Source of the DNA: JAJRVM01 sp963700515
Lineage (GTDB): Bacteria > Planctomycetota > Planctomycetia > Pirellulales > Pirellulaceae
Direction of reading: 5' to 3'
Length of the DNA stretch: 64,000 nucleotides
NCBI GenBank assembly: GCA_963700515.1
Contig: CAVOXY010000006.1
Location: forward strand, 231,178-295,177
A program made the translations under genes and the position numbers. Below are positions 19,963 to 30,486 of this stretch, in pieces (within the stretch, counting starts at the first letter, position 1; each line of letters starts with the position of its first letter). The notes below the pieces were generated by a model, which saw nothing but the letters and a program-made list of their open reading frames with translations, was not told where the DNA came from and ran no database searches.

Positions 19963-20961
19963 GCTGCTACCTCACTCGGCGCTCGGGAAATCGTCCACGC
20001 TATATCGGAAACCTGTATCGGAAACCTGGAGACGTGCCGGAACGAGCAGCCAAGCGGCACACGCCATCCGTCGGACGGCCTGCAACTGCCTCGACGCGGG
20101 GCCACCATCGGCAACGATTCCAACAGTATCCACACGCGATTATTGTACAGCGAAACAGCGGTCACATGCGACACCCTCCCACCGGCGGTCGCCAGCGCAA
20201 CTCCGCTCGTTGAACCCGCAGCCGACGGTTTGGAAGTTGCACTTTTTGATCACGACTGGTCCGGGCTGCTAGAAAGTCGAGTCAATTGTGTCAGTTCAGC
20301 AAGGGATCACGGGCTCTTTTTGTTCCGGTCCCACGGGCCTCCTCCTGCTGACTCGATCAGGAAAAAACACAAACAAATGGCTGACAAAAATGTTTCGTTC
20401 CCAGCTCTCTCTTATCTTTTTGTCATCGATATTTCTGTCCTACAGTCTTCTCATCATCCAAGACCGCTTCCGGCCACTCGTTTACGAAACAATCGTGGCA
20501 TAACTACCAGAATCACGGCAACTCAAGTTCTTATCGCGCCACGACTAGTCGCCTTATCGTGGAAATCTTTGACGCTCGCTCAGCCTGGCACCCTGGCGTC
20601 GTCGTCACACGGGGTGTCACGCACATCCGCCGAATTGATGGTTCGACTCCACAGCCCAGGGTTGGCAGCCGCGGGGCGGAGGGCTAGCTTCAGCCCGAAG
20701 CACCACGTCAGGCAGGCAAGGGGGATCTGGCAGCGTACTGGCAGCGAGCTGATATTTGTGATATCTGGTAGGTAGTGCTCGAGACAACTGGTACGGAATG
20801 ATCGTTCGGAATGATCGTTCGGGCGACGGCACGAACAACCAGTTGCTGCTGCCTTGACTTCGTTCGAACACCCGGGAGCGCAGTACACCACTTTGTCCAA
20901 TACGCCCGGGCGTTTCACTCCTCCGCGCCGAATTCCGTTTTACGCACCAGGAACCCAATCG
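19963..20961. other. Intergenic region with a dispersed-repeat copy
   Basis: About 1 kb between divergent genes. No open frame here has protein character. Around 20545-20592 it contains a diverged copy of the GACGCTCGCTCAG dispersed repeat also present at 12152 and 32692. An 11-bp direct duplication, GGAATGATCGTTC(G/C)GG type, lies at about 20797-20822. Promoters for both flanking genes are expected inside. Confidence 0.5.
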
Positions 20962-21912
20962 ATGACCAAGCCCACCTGTTCCACGCATGTGACGCAGACG
21001 TGTCTCACCCGCCGACAACTCCTTGGTACGGCGGCCGCCGCCGTTGCCGCTACCCCCATCGCCTCGTTATTGGCACGTCCGACCGAAGACAAACCGACAT
21101 GGGAAATGAGACTATCGACGTCCTCGCTGCATTACCGCAGCCTGCCGCTGGAAGAAGCGTGTCGACGCGTGGCGGCATTGGGTTTCGAAGGAATCGACGT
21201 CTGGTCGCACTTCGAGTGGGCGGGCCCCCTGTGCGAACACCTGGAGCGCGGCGTGGAGCAACTGGGACCTGCCAAATTCGCGACTCTGCTGCAGGAGCAC
21301 AAGCTTAAGCTGTTTAGCGCCTCCTGCTACTCCGTCCCCGTGAACCGTTTTGCCGCCAAACTTGGCGAGCTCGGCGGTTGCGTTATCGTGCGTGGCAGCG
21401 GTCCGGTCGAAGTACCTGCCGACGGCAAAGTCACTATCAGCGATCTGAAGAGCCAGATCAAGCGGTTCATCGAATCATTAAAGGAAGAACTCGATCTGGC
21501 TCAACAGTATCATTGCACGCTGGCCATCGAGAATCACTCCGGCAGCTCTCTGCTCAACAAGCTCGACTCCATCAAGATCTTCACCGATGTGAACAAATAC
21601 GAACAGCTGGGAATTGCCCTGGCACCCTACCACGTGCAGTTGAACCAAGAATCGGTGGAAGAGACGATTCGCGCCGCCGGCAGCCAGCTCAAGTTCTTCT
21701 ACGCCTGGCAGCATGGAGAGGGCACTGATCAGCTGCCGGGAATCGGCCCGACCGATATGCGTCCCTGGCTGCGTGCCTTGGCCGATATCCATTACCCGGG
21801 CTACGTCAATCCATTCATGCACTTCGAACCGGAGCCGGACACGATGGACCAGGTGCTGGGCAAGAGTCGAGCCTACTTGCTGAAGATCTATCAGGAACTG
21901 TTTCCTTCCTAA
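20962..21912 (+). CDS. Tat-exported sugar phosphate isomerase/epimerase-like TIM barrel
   Basis: The 316-aa protein starts at ATG 20962. Residues of about 10-40 form a twin-arginine signal (CLTRRQLLGTAAAAVAA), so it is predicted to be exported folded. The rest is a xylose-isomerase-like TIM barrel (AP_endonuc_2 family): YRSLPLEEACRRVAALGFEGIDVW is the usual first unit, followed by metal-site candidates IENHSG (Glu, His) and FMHFEPEPD (Glu). Planctomycetes carry many such secreted or Tat-dependent paralogues. The sugar substrate cannot be deduced. An in-frame ATG at 20854 would add 36 residues before the Tat motif and is less likely. Confidence 0.8.
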   Translation: MTKPTCSTHVTQTCLTRRQLLGTAAAAVAATPIASLLARPTEDKPTWEMRLSTSSLHYRSLPLEEACRRVAALGFEGIDVWSHFEWAGPLCEHLERGVEQLGPAKFATLLQEHKLKLFSASCYSVPVNRFAAKLGELGGCVIVRGSGPVEVPADGKVTISDLKSQIKRFIESLKEELDLAQQYHCTLAIENHSGSSLLNKLDSIKIFTDVNKYEQLGIALAPYHVQLNQESVEETIRAAGSQLKFFYAWQHGEGTDQLPGIGPTDMRPWLRALADIHYPGYVNPFMHFEPEPDTMDQVLGKSRAYLLKIYQELFPS

Positions 21913-21960
21913 CGCGGGCTCGGCCCGCAACCCCATGTGGCTGCGACGTCTCGTCGCAGC
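21910..21960 (+). terminator. Two adjacent GC-rich hairpins after the isomerase gene
   Basis: GCGGGC-tcg-GCCCGC (within 21914-21928) and a 9-bp stem GCTGCGACG-tct-CGTCGCAGC (21940-21960) follow the stop codon without a T-run. The first sits in a 25-bp segment, TAACGCGGGCT...CCGCAACCC, that overlaps the TAA stop and recurs at 34583-34607, so it is also a dispersed repeat. They may end transcription in a factor-dependent way. Confidence 0.55.
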
Positions 21961-22066
21961 AGATAGGTCACCCGGACGTGCACGAAACCGGGGTGGCTGA
22001 TGCTGACCTCAAAGGTCATCTGTGGACAGACTGCAGTTGGCATCCCGCCGGCAATTCCATCTTCGT

Positions 22067-22100
22067 CATTCCGCATTCCGCATTCCGCACTCCGCATTCG
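22067..22100. repeat. 7-bp tandem repeat, CATTCCG
   Basis: Four to five heptamers (CATTCCG x3, CACTCCG, then CATTCG) lie in the otherwise empty 377-bp gap between the convergent isomerase and channel genes. This is one of several heptamer arrays in the window. Confidence 0.85.
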
Positions 22101-22289
22101 TTCGCGGGGACGTCTCGCCATCGGGAAGGAAGGTGCCCGCCAGCTAACGCCACGGGTGTTCTCATGTTACTGCCTTGAATATGGCCGCGCATGCGCGCTA
22201 AACATTTGCCCTTGTGTGCATGAAGGAATCATTCCACTTCTGTTCCGCTCGGTTCTGCGGCCCCGCCGCGCAAGGGCGACGGTAACCTC

Positions 22290-24122
22290 CTATCCGGCCC
22301 TCCGGCTCGCTCCCTGTTGGCTCTCCTCCGAGTCCGGCGGAGCCGCGATGGCGGCGGCCGACGCCGTCGCGTGGATGTGCAGGTCCCGTTGCGGGAACGG
22401 AATCGATATGCCGGCTTTCTGTAGTTCCAGATGGATCGCCGTATGCAAATCGTGTGTCACGGTCAGCCGGTTTTCCAGCGTCGACAGGAACACACGCAGC
22501 GAGAAATTCAGCGCACTATCCCCAAAACTATCGAACGTGACGACCGGTTCCGGATTGTCGAGGGTCAGCGGATGTTCTCTGGCGATCTTGAGCAGTAGCT
22601 CGCGGACCTTCTCGGTCGGCGATCCATAAGCGACCCCCACGGCAATCACCACGCGGTTGACCTGGTCGGACAGGGTCCAATTCAAGACTCGGCCCGTAAT
22701 AAACTCCTTGTTCGGCACGACGAATTCCTTGCGGTCCCAATTCGTAATGGTCGTGGCGCGGATCCGAACTCGCGAGACGACTCCCGTGATATCGTCCACG
22801 GTCACGACGTCCCCCACGCGCACGGGTCGCTCAAACAAGATGATCAAGCCGGCGACGAAGTTGGCGAACATCTCCTGCAGACCAAAAGCCAAGCCGAAGG
22901 TGAGGGCGGTGACTAGCCACTGGATCTGCGACCACCGGAGCCCCACGGTACCGGCGGCGACCAGGACACCCACGATAATGATGGCGTAGCTCGACAGCGC
23001 CGTGATGGCATAGCGGACCGAGGCCTCCAACGGCAGCCGCTGCAAGACCGCCATTTCCAGCAAGCCCGGCAAATTGCGAAATGCGATCAAACCAATGACG
23101 CCCACCAGCAGGGCCAGTAGCATGTCGGCCACACTGACAACCTGCAGCACGTTATGCGTTTCGATCACAGGCTCCTGCCCGGCCTCGGCCATATTTTCCG
23201 TGACCTGCTCGACCATACTCCACACGACCCAGTTGTCGAGAACCCTCAATGCCGGCACGACATCATCCCAGATCCCCCAGACACCGACCATGACGGCGGC
23301 GACAATCAAGGAGGTCACGATGCGCTGCGTCTGCGAGCTCAAATGGCCGAGGTCCACGACTTCTTCCACCGGCATCATCGTCATGGAGCGGGAGCGAGCC
23401 CCCGTCCCAGCGTCCGACCTGAGTGCCGCGAGGGCGGCGGCACGCCGTTCACGAGCCTGCCGGATACTCAGTTGTCGCCGGTACACCAGCAGTAACCGTA
23501 ACAACATGGCGCGGGTCACAACCAGTAGCAGCACGAGGCAGACGGTGTGGAAGAGGCGGGCCGTCAATTGCTGCGCGGTATAGAAGAAGCCGAAATAGGC
23601 CAGCACGGCGAGCGTCAACGGCGCGGCGACACAGGCCCCATACCAGACGTATTTCAGCCGGTCGAACCAGCCATCTCGATGGAGTGCGAGGTAGCCGCGT
23701 AGCAAGCCACCGGTGGGCCGCATGACACGCCCCAGAAACACTGCCACGACGACGCAACCAGCGATGAAGAAGATGCGTTCCAAGACACCCACGCCCTGTT
23801 CCGGATCGCTGCTGTAGAACATGGTGGTCAGGAAGACGAGCGGCAGGAGAAAAACTGTCAGGCCCAGCAAGCTCGTGCGCAGCACTTGGACGACCGGTGC
23901 GGGCCAATTGAAATGCGCATCCGCCAACCCGTGACGGCGACATATCTGTCGGAGCGTTTCGAGGGCGTAATACGCGCAGGCCATCGCCCACAGCCCGTCG
24001 GCGACCGCTTCCACCATCGCGATTTTGCTGAGCGACTGGGTAAGTCGCCACGAGACAAAGCCGCAGAGCGCCGGCCAGGTCGTGGCCAGCAGCAAAGTGA
24101 GTGCCGTCGCGCGCAATGTCAA
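22290..24122 (-). CDS. MscK/KefA-type mechanosensitive channel, C-terminal part
   Basis: The 610-aa frame starts at a TTG (24122) inside the stop region of the upstream half. It contains about nine to ten membrane helices and ends with a typical MscS pore and beta-domain: LTFGLAFGLQEMFANFVAGLIILFERPVRVGDVVTVDD, then VVSRVRIRATTITNWDRKEFVVPNKEFITG, and the C-terminal alpha/beta end LHTAIHLELQKAGISIPFPQRDLH. MscS-family channels open on membrane tension during osmotic downshock. Because the protein lacks its own signal and periplasmic domain, and begins exactly where the previous frame stops, it is best read as the second half of one MscK-like protein split by a frameshift, with translational coupling as the alternative. 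Confidence 0.85.
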   Translation of the reverse strand: MTLRATALTLLLATTWPALCGFVSWRLTQSLSKIAMVEAVADGLWAMACAYYALETLRQICRRHGLADAHFNWPAPVVQVLRTSLLGLTVFLLPLVFLTTMFYSSDPEQGVGVLERIFFIAGCVVVAVFLGRVMRPTGGLLRGYLALHRDGWFDRLKYVWYGACVAAPLTLAVLAYFGFFYTAQQLTARLFHTVCLVLLLVVTRAMLLRLLLVYRRQLSIRQARERRAAALAALRSDAGTGARSRSMTMMPVEEVVDLGHLSSQTQRIVTSLIVAAVMVGVWGIWDDVVPALRVLDNWVVWSMVEQVTENMAEAGQEPVIETHNVLQVVSVADMLLALLVGVIGLIAFRNLPGLLEMAVLQRLPLEASVRYAITALSSYAIIIVGVLVAAGTVGLRWSQIQWLVTALTFGLAFGLQEMFANFVAGLIILFERPVRVGDVVTVDDITGVVSRVRIRATTITNWDRKEFVVPNKEFITGRVLNWTLSDQVNRVVIAVGVAYGSPTEKVRELLLKIAREHPLTLDNPEPVVTFDSFGDSALNFSLRVFLSTLENRLTVTHDLHTAIHLELQKAGISIPFPQRDLHIHATASAAAIAAPPDSEESQQGASRRAG

Positions 24123-25798
24123 GGCGAAATGCGTACACTGCGCCGCGCCGCCGACTCGCCAATATCACGGATTCGCCGCCGCATCCGGCGTCGCAGGACA
24201 ACGAGCATGGCGAACAACGCTATGGCGACTCCCCACAGGTTGGGAGACTGCCGCACATCGGACGCGAGCGTCTGCGCGACGAGCAGCCATTGGGCCGGGT
24301 CAACGAGCGTTAGATTCGTCGCGCTGATGGCGAAATCCGCGGTCAGTGGACGGCCACTGCGAATCCAGAACACCCGTTCGTTGATGTAGCGGATGAAGTC
24401 GTCCGTTTGATTGACCAACTTCTGCTCGGCCGTATCGAGCGTAGTGAGTGTGTCGAAATAGACGTTTTGCATGCGGATCAAGTTGTCGAGATACTCGCGT
24501 TTCCGATCGAGCAGTCCCCCTGCCGCATCGCGAATGCGTTCACGTTCCGCATTGCTGATTCCTGCCGGCAATCCCGCCAGGATCTGCTCAATGATCACGG
24601 CCGGCTTGGCCAGCAGCGTCCGTTCGTCGTCCAGCGTGAACGACTCAAAACGTACATCCTCGATCGTTTGCTGGCGCACGCTGATATCGCGGCGTCGCTG
24701 GTGGACGTCGGACAGCCCCGCCTTCTGTTTTCGCAGTTGCGCACCCACGGTCCGTGTCAATCCGACGCTCGCCACGCGCTCCCTCGCTTGAGCGAATTGG
24801 TATTGCACGTTCTCCAGTTCCGCTCGCACCTGTTGCAGGCACCGATCCGTCTCACCGGTCAACTGTGTCAACCGCTGTGTCTCGCTCGCCAATAACTTGT
24901 TCCGTTCCGCCGCGGTCTTGAGCAGCGGCAGCGCACGATAGACTTCTTCGTCCGCCTGACGCACCGCCTCGCGCACCGACTCGTCCCGCAACTGCTTGAC
25001 CCGACTGTCCAACAGTTGGTATTGACGCTCGGCCAGCGTCACCTTCTGGATGTTGACGTCGCGCTGCAGACGCAGGAAGTCGACCGCGTCTTCCGCATCA
25101 TATTTCGCCAGCTCGGTCTGGAGCGCGGATATCTCCTGCTCCATAGCCACGCGCCGCGCAAGCAGTTCGCTGCGGCGGGCCAAGGTCAGCAGTGCCGGTT
25201 CGTCGCGGGGAGCCGGCGCGTCCAGTTGCCGGTCCAGTTCCTGGAGCTGCAGCGGCGTGGAGAAGAGCAGATTGCGGACCTCGCGGCGCCGGTCGATGCG
25301 GGCCGAGGGTTCGGCCTCCGACGTGGCTTGAATCTGCTTCAGATCGATGAGGCGGCGATCGGTCTGGGCGAGTTCCTGTTCCAATTCCGCCAGCGTCAGT
25401 CCGGCGGGCGGGGCGGAGGGAGCCGCTCGCAATTCGGCCAGCAGCTGTTGAAGTTGGGCCAGCCGCTGCTGGACCATGTCCGTATCCTGCCGCAACGACT
25501 GCGTCTTGGCCGCCGCCACGTCGGCCCGGTTCAAGGCTTCCGCGGCGCGGCGATACAGATCGGCAAGCGATTGTTTCAGAGCGTCGTCCAGACCGCTGGC
25601 CGCCTCCGCCAGCTTCTTGCGTGCCTCGACCGTTTCCGCCGTCAGTGACCGCTCCGGCTTGGCCTCTGCCAGTTCCGCCCCCGGCGTGGCTGGCGCGGCC
25701 GCGGGCGACGCGGTTTGCGCCTGTGCGGAGCTGGAAATACAGAGCACGATCGTGAGACCAACGCAGCAGCAGCGAAACCAAGTACCGTCGGTATTCAT
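24119..25798 (-). CDS. MscK/KefA-type channel, N-terminal periplasmic part
   Basis: The 559-aa frame has a signal peptide (VGLTIVLCISSSAQAQ), then a long helical, Gln/Leu/Arg-rich periplasmic coiled-coil region with LTLAELEQELAQTDRRL and LAELQ.L repeats. It ends with the first membrane helix NLWGVAIALFAMLVVLRRR. This matches the N-terminal part of MscK, where the periplasmic domain precedes the first of eleven helices. The stop codon overlaps the TTG start of the next frame by 4 bp. Together the halves make about 1168 residues, near the 1120 of E. coli MscK. A one-base loss in the CGCATTTCGCC region near 24120 would join SVRISP to LTLRATALTLLL in a natural way. Confidence 0.82.
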   Translation of the reverse strand: MNTDGTWFRCCCVGLTIVLCISSSAQAQTASPAAAPATPGAELAEAKPERSLTAETVEARKKLAEAASGLDDALKQSLADLYRRAAEALNRADVAAAKTQSLRQDTDMVQQRLAQLQQLLAELRAAPSAPPAGLTLAELEQELAQTDRRLIDLKQIQATSEAEPSARIDRRREVRNLLFSTPLQLQELDRQLDAPAPRDEPALLTLARRSELLARRVAMEQEISALQTELAKYDAEDAVDFLRLQRDVNIQKVTLAERQYQLLDSRVKQLRDESVREAVRQADEEVYRALPLLKTAAERNKLLASETQRLTQLTGETDRCLQQVRAELENVQYQFAQARERVASVGLTRTVGAQLRKQKAGLSDVHQRRRDISVRQQTIEDVRFESFTLDDERTLLAKPAVIIEQILAGLPAGISNAERERIRDAAGGLLDRKREYLDNLIRMQNVYFDTLTTLDTAEQKLVNQTDDFIRYINERVFWIRSGRPLTADFAISATNLTLVDPAQWLLVAQTLASDVRQSPNLWGVAIALFAMLVVLRRRMRRRIRDIGESAARRSVRISP

Positions 25799-25890
25799 AA
25801 CGTGTCCCCACCCGGCGCGGGATATTGATCCTATCGAAATGAACTTGCCTGAAGCTACCGTGTTAGTCCAGAAGAGCAGCGCGGAGGTTC

Positions 25891-25940
25891 GTAGGACGCG
25901 ATCCTATCCCGTCCACGCTCGGGATAGGATCCCGAGCTAC
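25891..25940. repeat. GGATCC palindromic dispersed repeat, copy 1
   Basis: The segment begins GTAGGACGCGATCCTATCCC and folds back on GGGATAGGATCCCG through a 10-nt loop, giving a stem of about 13 bp with one mismatch. A related 52-bp copy lies at 41735-41786. It lies between the kinase and channel genes, near their ends and starts. Confidence 0.75.
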
Positions 25941-25995
25941 TTTCGAATTTCCGCCCTACGTTGCACCCTCGCATCGTGCACGTTGATGAGGCCTG

Positions 25996-28900
25996 TCACC
26001 GTACCTCTCCACTCAGGCTCAGCTGGCGCTCAAACGGCCAGTCCTTATCCGTGAGACCATCTTCGGCCCGGGCCCAGCACTTGCCGTCCTCCCAATACAC
26101 CACGCATTTCTTGCCGGCCAACTGTTGGGTCCGCAACAACTCCAGCAGTTCGTCAGGGAGCGCTAGTTTCTTTCCGACACCGTCTCCCGCGTCCCCAGCC
26201 TTGATCTCCTCGCGGCCAAAATCGAGCCGGAAACAGCCACTGGGAGATCCTGCTGACCGCACGACGGCGCGCCCTTGATGCGCGGTGAAATGAAACAGAA
26301 CCAGTGTCGCATCAGGCGTTGGACGTTGGTCACGGGACGCCAGGATATGTCCGGCCGCACGGTCAGGATCGCTCTCCACGCGGGCGGCGATCAGCAAATC
26401 GTAGTATCGTCGCAGGTAGACCAACATCTGCTCGCGATACGGAAAGGCGGCGACGAGTCGGTCCAAGTAGTCTGCATCGGCGATGGCAGCTTCCCGCCGC
26501 GGCGGCTCGCGCAGCTCCGTGGCCAACAGCAACTCGGCGGCGAACAACTGGAGTTCTTGCGTTTCGCGGCGGTGCCTGTCGGGGTAGTTGGGATCCAGGT
26601 CGAAGTCCCGCAGAAATGTCCGCAACGCTACCAGACCGGCATCGGTATCTGGCTTCTTGAGCGTCATCACCGCCGCCGCCAGGCTGCGCAATAATCGCAC
26701 GCGCTCTTCCTGTACACCGATGACCGTCACCTGCTGCACTTGTTGCTGCTGCAGTTCCTCATCAGCTCGTGTGACTTGGCCGTCCAGGGCCAGCACGATG
26801 GCTCGCTTGCACGTCATGGCGACCCGCACCGCCGCATCGTCCGCTTCATCACGCGCTACGGCATATAAGCGAGCGGCCTCTTTCAGATCGACTGGAGCAC
26901 CGCCGGCCGCCCCCTGGTAGAGCTCGCAATCAGCACGCCGTTCGCACGAGTTGGAGTGGCGTTCCCGCAGTTCGCGACGCAGCCGTTGCGCGCCCAGCTT
27001 GCCGGGCTCCGCCTCCGCCTTGGCCACGGCTTTCTCGATTTCCCCGATCACCAGATCGTACTGCGCGCGGGCCAACTTGACATCGCCACAATAGCGTTCC
27101 GCCATCGCCTGACCGTGATCGTTGTGAAACACAAAGATCTGGGCCAGGTCGTTCTTCGACTTCCAATAGTTCTCGAATCGGATAGCCCGGGCATCCTTGA
27201 ATTCCCCGGCGGCTTTGCGCACGTTCCATTGGTCCATCAAGATCCAGGCATACCGCTCGTAGACGTGGGCCGCAAAGGGGTGAAACTGACCATGAAGCTG
27301 CCCTTCCGCTAACCGCTCCTTCGCGTTGGTCAGTGCATAGCCCGCTTCCGCGTACTTCTCCGCCGCGTCGGGATTGGCGATCGCACTGGCCACCGCCTCG
27401 CTCACCCACGCATCGACCTGCAGCAGAACCGGGGCGCTGGAAATCGCACGGGCGCTGCGAAATCGCAGTTTGGCCTCCGGATACTCCTTCAGTACCCGCG
27501 AATACAACTCACCGGCATCAACCAGGCAACGCGCCCGCAACGGTTCGGCCGCCGTCCCCAACGATACGTAGGCGGCGATCGCCTCCTCGTAGGTAACGGC
27601 CGCCGTTTCCGCCAGTGGCCGATCACTGCTGATCATGGCAATCTTGTGCTGCAGGACGCCTTGCGTGTGCAGATCCACGGCCGACCACTCGACAACCGCG
27701 CCCAGATCGTCCGAGAAGTGCTCCGCACCGGCCCGTAATCTCAACGCCAACTCCTCGTCCGTCAGATCTTCCTGCGAAACGCGTACCAGCTCGTCCAGTA
27801 GCGTTCGCTCCGGCACAGTCAATCGTCCTTGCGTGGCTCGAGCCAGTCCCAGCAGCCAATCCTCGACCGCCTCCACGTTGGAACTGAGCACGGGGTTGTC
27901 CGCACGACTCATGCCCGCCGGTAATGGGATCCGCAGACCGTCTTGGACCAACTCCTCACCGATGGCACGTCGCACAAACGGCGTGAGCCAAGGAGTCTCG
28001 TCAAACCACCAGGGACCGTTGGGCCCCGGCAACGCACAAATCTCGTCGACCGACGCCACCGACGCGACCGCGCTCACCTCCGGACTGTCGCCCGGCGGCA
28101 GTTCGCGAATGCGACCGTACTTCAGCCCCAGCCAGATGACCAGGGCCACGATCAAGGCCGCACCGACACCGTACACCTCCCGATAGTGAATACGGAGCGG
28201 CTTGGTCCCTGTGCGATAGCGCGGTGTCGAGGTCCGTGATGCCGTGGAACTCCTTCGAGTCGCCGTTTCACGCGTGTGGCTAGGCCTTGAGCCAAAACGC
28301 TTCTCGTCCACGCCAGCGGTCCACGACGCCTGCTGCAGCAACGTGGATAGCTGCTGAGCGTCAGCAAATTGCCCCACCGCATCGGCCACCTCGCCCGGCG
28401 TGTCGAAGCGATCGTCCGCCTCCTCCGCCAACATGAATTCGAGTATTCGCTGCACCTCCGGCGGGCAGTCCCGCCGTACGTCGCAGAGACGGGGTAAAGG
28501 CCCTGCCGGGCGGCGGGCCTGTCGCCTCAGCTGCGCCGACCGCGATTCCGCTTCCGTAGGCGTCTGACCGGCAATGAGAAAAAACAGCGTGCAGCCAAGA
28601 CTGTAGATGTCCGCCCGAATATCCACCGCGCTGGGATCCATCCACTGTTCTGGGGCCATGTAGTCGACGGTCCCCATCGGCTGGCCGGACAGCGTTAGCT
28701 CGCGGTTGATCGCTCCGACCTGCAACCGAGCGAGACCCAAGTCGAGAATCTTCACGATTCCCTCGCGCGTCAGCATGAGGTTCGCGGGCTTGATGTCGCG
28801 ATGCACCAGGCCACGAGCGTGCACGTATTGCAGGCCGACCGCAGCCTGCCGTATCAATTCGCACGCCACTCCCGGCGCCAAGGGTCCTTGTTGGTGGACA

Positions 28901-29458
28901 AGATCTCGCAAGGTGATCCCGTCTACAAACTCGGTCACCAAGAAATGAACGCCGCGGTCCTCGCCGGCGTTGAGAGCACGAATAACATGCGGATGGTTCA
29001 GCCCACCCATCGACAACATCTCGCGGCGAAATCGAATCACCGCTTGAGCGTCACCCAACAAGGGTTCTGTCAACACCTTCAGTGCGACAACTTGATTGAG
29101 CAGCGTGTGTTGCGCTCGGTAGACGACCCCCATGCCGCCCTGGCCAATCTGCTCCAGAATCTCATAGTCTCCCAACCGTCGCCGCACGTGCGTGCCGAAA
29201 AACGCTTTGATCACACCCTGCTGGTCGGGAAACCGCTGACAGTAATCGTCCAGCCGCGGCAGTTCTCCACGCTCCTGGCGAACACGTAGCTCAATTTCCA
29301 GCAGGCGCGAAAAGATCAGCGTACTCGTCCGCCCCCACACGCTGCAGGAAGTCTTCCATCCGTGGGAGATCATCGCCACCCCGCCACGCCGCTTCAAACT
29401 CTCCACAGACCGGGCAGGACTCGGCTTGCCAGGCAGGTAGACTCTTCGGTTCATTCAT
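25996..29458 (-). CDS. Membrane serine/threonine protein kinase with C-terminal helical-repeat region (frameshifted)
   Basis: The kinase domain shows all main motifs: glycine loop IGQGGMGVVYRA, VALKVL lysine, catalytic loop HRDIKPANLML, DLGLAR in place of DFG, GTVDYMAPEQ and DIRADIYSLGCTLF. After a basic linker comes a single membrane helix (YGVGAALIVALVIWLGLKYG), then a long region of helical repeats (TPR-like, e.g. EKYAEAGYALTNAKERLAEG). The true N terminus is MNEPKSLPAWQAESCPVCGE from ATG 29458, including a CPVC motif and LPRMEDFLQRVG, typical of planctomycete kinases. It joins the main frame by one inserted T in TTTT near 29315. Corrected length is about 1153 aa. No sigma-factor gene is next to it, unlike many relatives. 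The substrate is unknown. Confidence 0.9.
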
Positions 29459-29726
29459 CCGTGACTCTTTTCCTCACGCCCGCTGAGCGCTTCTGGCACA
29501 CCCCTCGATGAGCGGCCCACTGCTCAGCACCACTGGCGGTCATCCATGCACCACTGCTTGTCCACGTACGCCGCGAGCCCATCTTGACCGAAGGCTGTGA
29601 TGTGTGCGGCTGGAAACCGTTCGAACAACATGTATATCACTTTCTTGGCACTGTAGAAAGCCAAACTAGGTCGACCCGGACCTGTCGACCTGCCAACCTG
29701 CCGTCAGCTACCCCCCCTTCGCTGGC

Positions 29727-29784
29727 ATTGGTTACTTGTTACTTGTTACTTGTTATTTGTTATTGGTTATTTGGTAATTGTTTA
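29727..29784. repeat. 7-bp tandem array, TTGTTAC type
   Basis: About seven heptamers in register: TTGGTTA, CTTGTTA x3, TTTGTTA, TTGGTTA and a degenerate end. It directly precedes the long dispersed repeat copy that starts at 29776. Confidence 0.88.
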
Positions 29785-29890
29785 GCCGTTGGCAGTAAGG
29801 ACAGCAAAGAAACCGAGGAAGATTCCGGAGCTGACGGTATCGGATGCACGATGCATGGCTCCCAAGTCAATAATTAATGGTGAATGGTGA
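29776..29890 (+). repeat. Long dispersed repeat, copy 1 (left module)
   Basis: The 115-bp segment from AATTGTTTAGCC through GACAGCAAAGAAACCGAGGA to AATGGTGAATGGTGAAT is about 90% identical to 34413-34534, in the same orientation. In copy 1 the continuation (AAAGGCACCGTGCAC...AAAGTGTTAC) is displaced to 30062-30100 by about 170 bp containing another heptamer array; in copy 2 the two modules are contiguous. No ORF covers it in both copies. Confidence 0.88.
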
Positions 29891-29980
29891 ATAATTGACG
29901 GTTCGTGATTCGCCCTTTTTCTGCTCTTGCACCGCTGTGGAACGCCACGATGATTGGCTTTCTCATCCATTTTCCCCTCG

Positions 29981-30026
29981 TTCACCATTCACCATTCACC
30001 ATTTGCTATTTGCTATTTGCTATTTC
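29981..30026. repeat. 7-bp tandem array, CACCATT then TGCTATT
   Basis: Three CACCATT heptamers pass without loss of register into three TGCTATT heptamers. The array sits in the extra 170 bp that interrupts copy 1 of the long dispersed repeat. Confidence 0.85.
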
Positions 30027-30061
30027 GGTCTGTTTACCCCCGGGCACGCCTTACCCGGTGA

Positions 30062-30151
30062 AAAAAAGGCACCGTGCACCGCACACGGCTAAAGTGTTAC
30101 GTTATTGGTTATTGGTTATTGGTTATTGGTTATTTGGGCTTGTTACTTGTC
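30062..30151. repeat. Right module of the dispersed repeat plus TTATTGG heptamer array
   Basis: 30062-30100 is the right module (GGCACCGTGCACCGCACACG core) matching 34540-34574. It is followed at once by about five TTATTGG heptamers and a CTTGTTACTTG end, up to 30151. The rest of the gap up to the SDR gene (30152-30486) shows no gene. Confidence 0.85.
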
Positions 30152-30486
30152 GAAAGTCACTCCGCACTCCCTGGTATTCCGCGTTCCCTAATCCCGCATG
30201 GCACCTGTTACCTACTTGCGGAACGCGGCTCTGGGCCGAGGCCATCTATTTGGGGGCATGGCGTACAGTTGCTGCGGAGCAAGAATCAGGTGGTGTCCGA
30301 AACGCGACTGAGCCACTTGAGGTTGGACGACCTGTCGTTGAGGTTATTGGCCGCAAGTCCGAGCAAGTCAATCAGTGATTGGAGCCTGACAGGGATCGCC
30401 TGCGGTGCTGTCTTGTGTGGCGCATCTCGGTTCAGGTACGATGACCCGAGCTCTGAAGATAGTCCATCGCAGCGCGAGGCAGGCAG

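Noticed and set aside
29727..30151. CRISPR array
   Set aside because: The repeats are only 7 bp, contiguous and without spacers; no cas gene is present.
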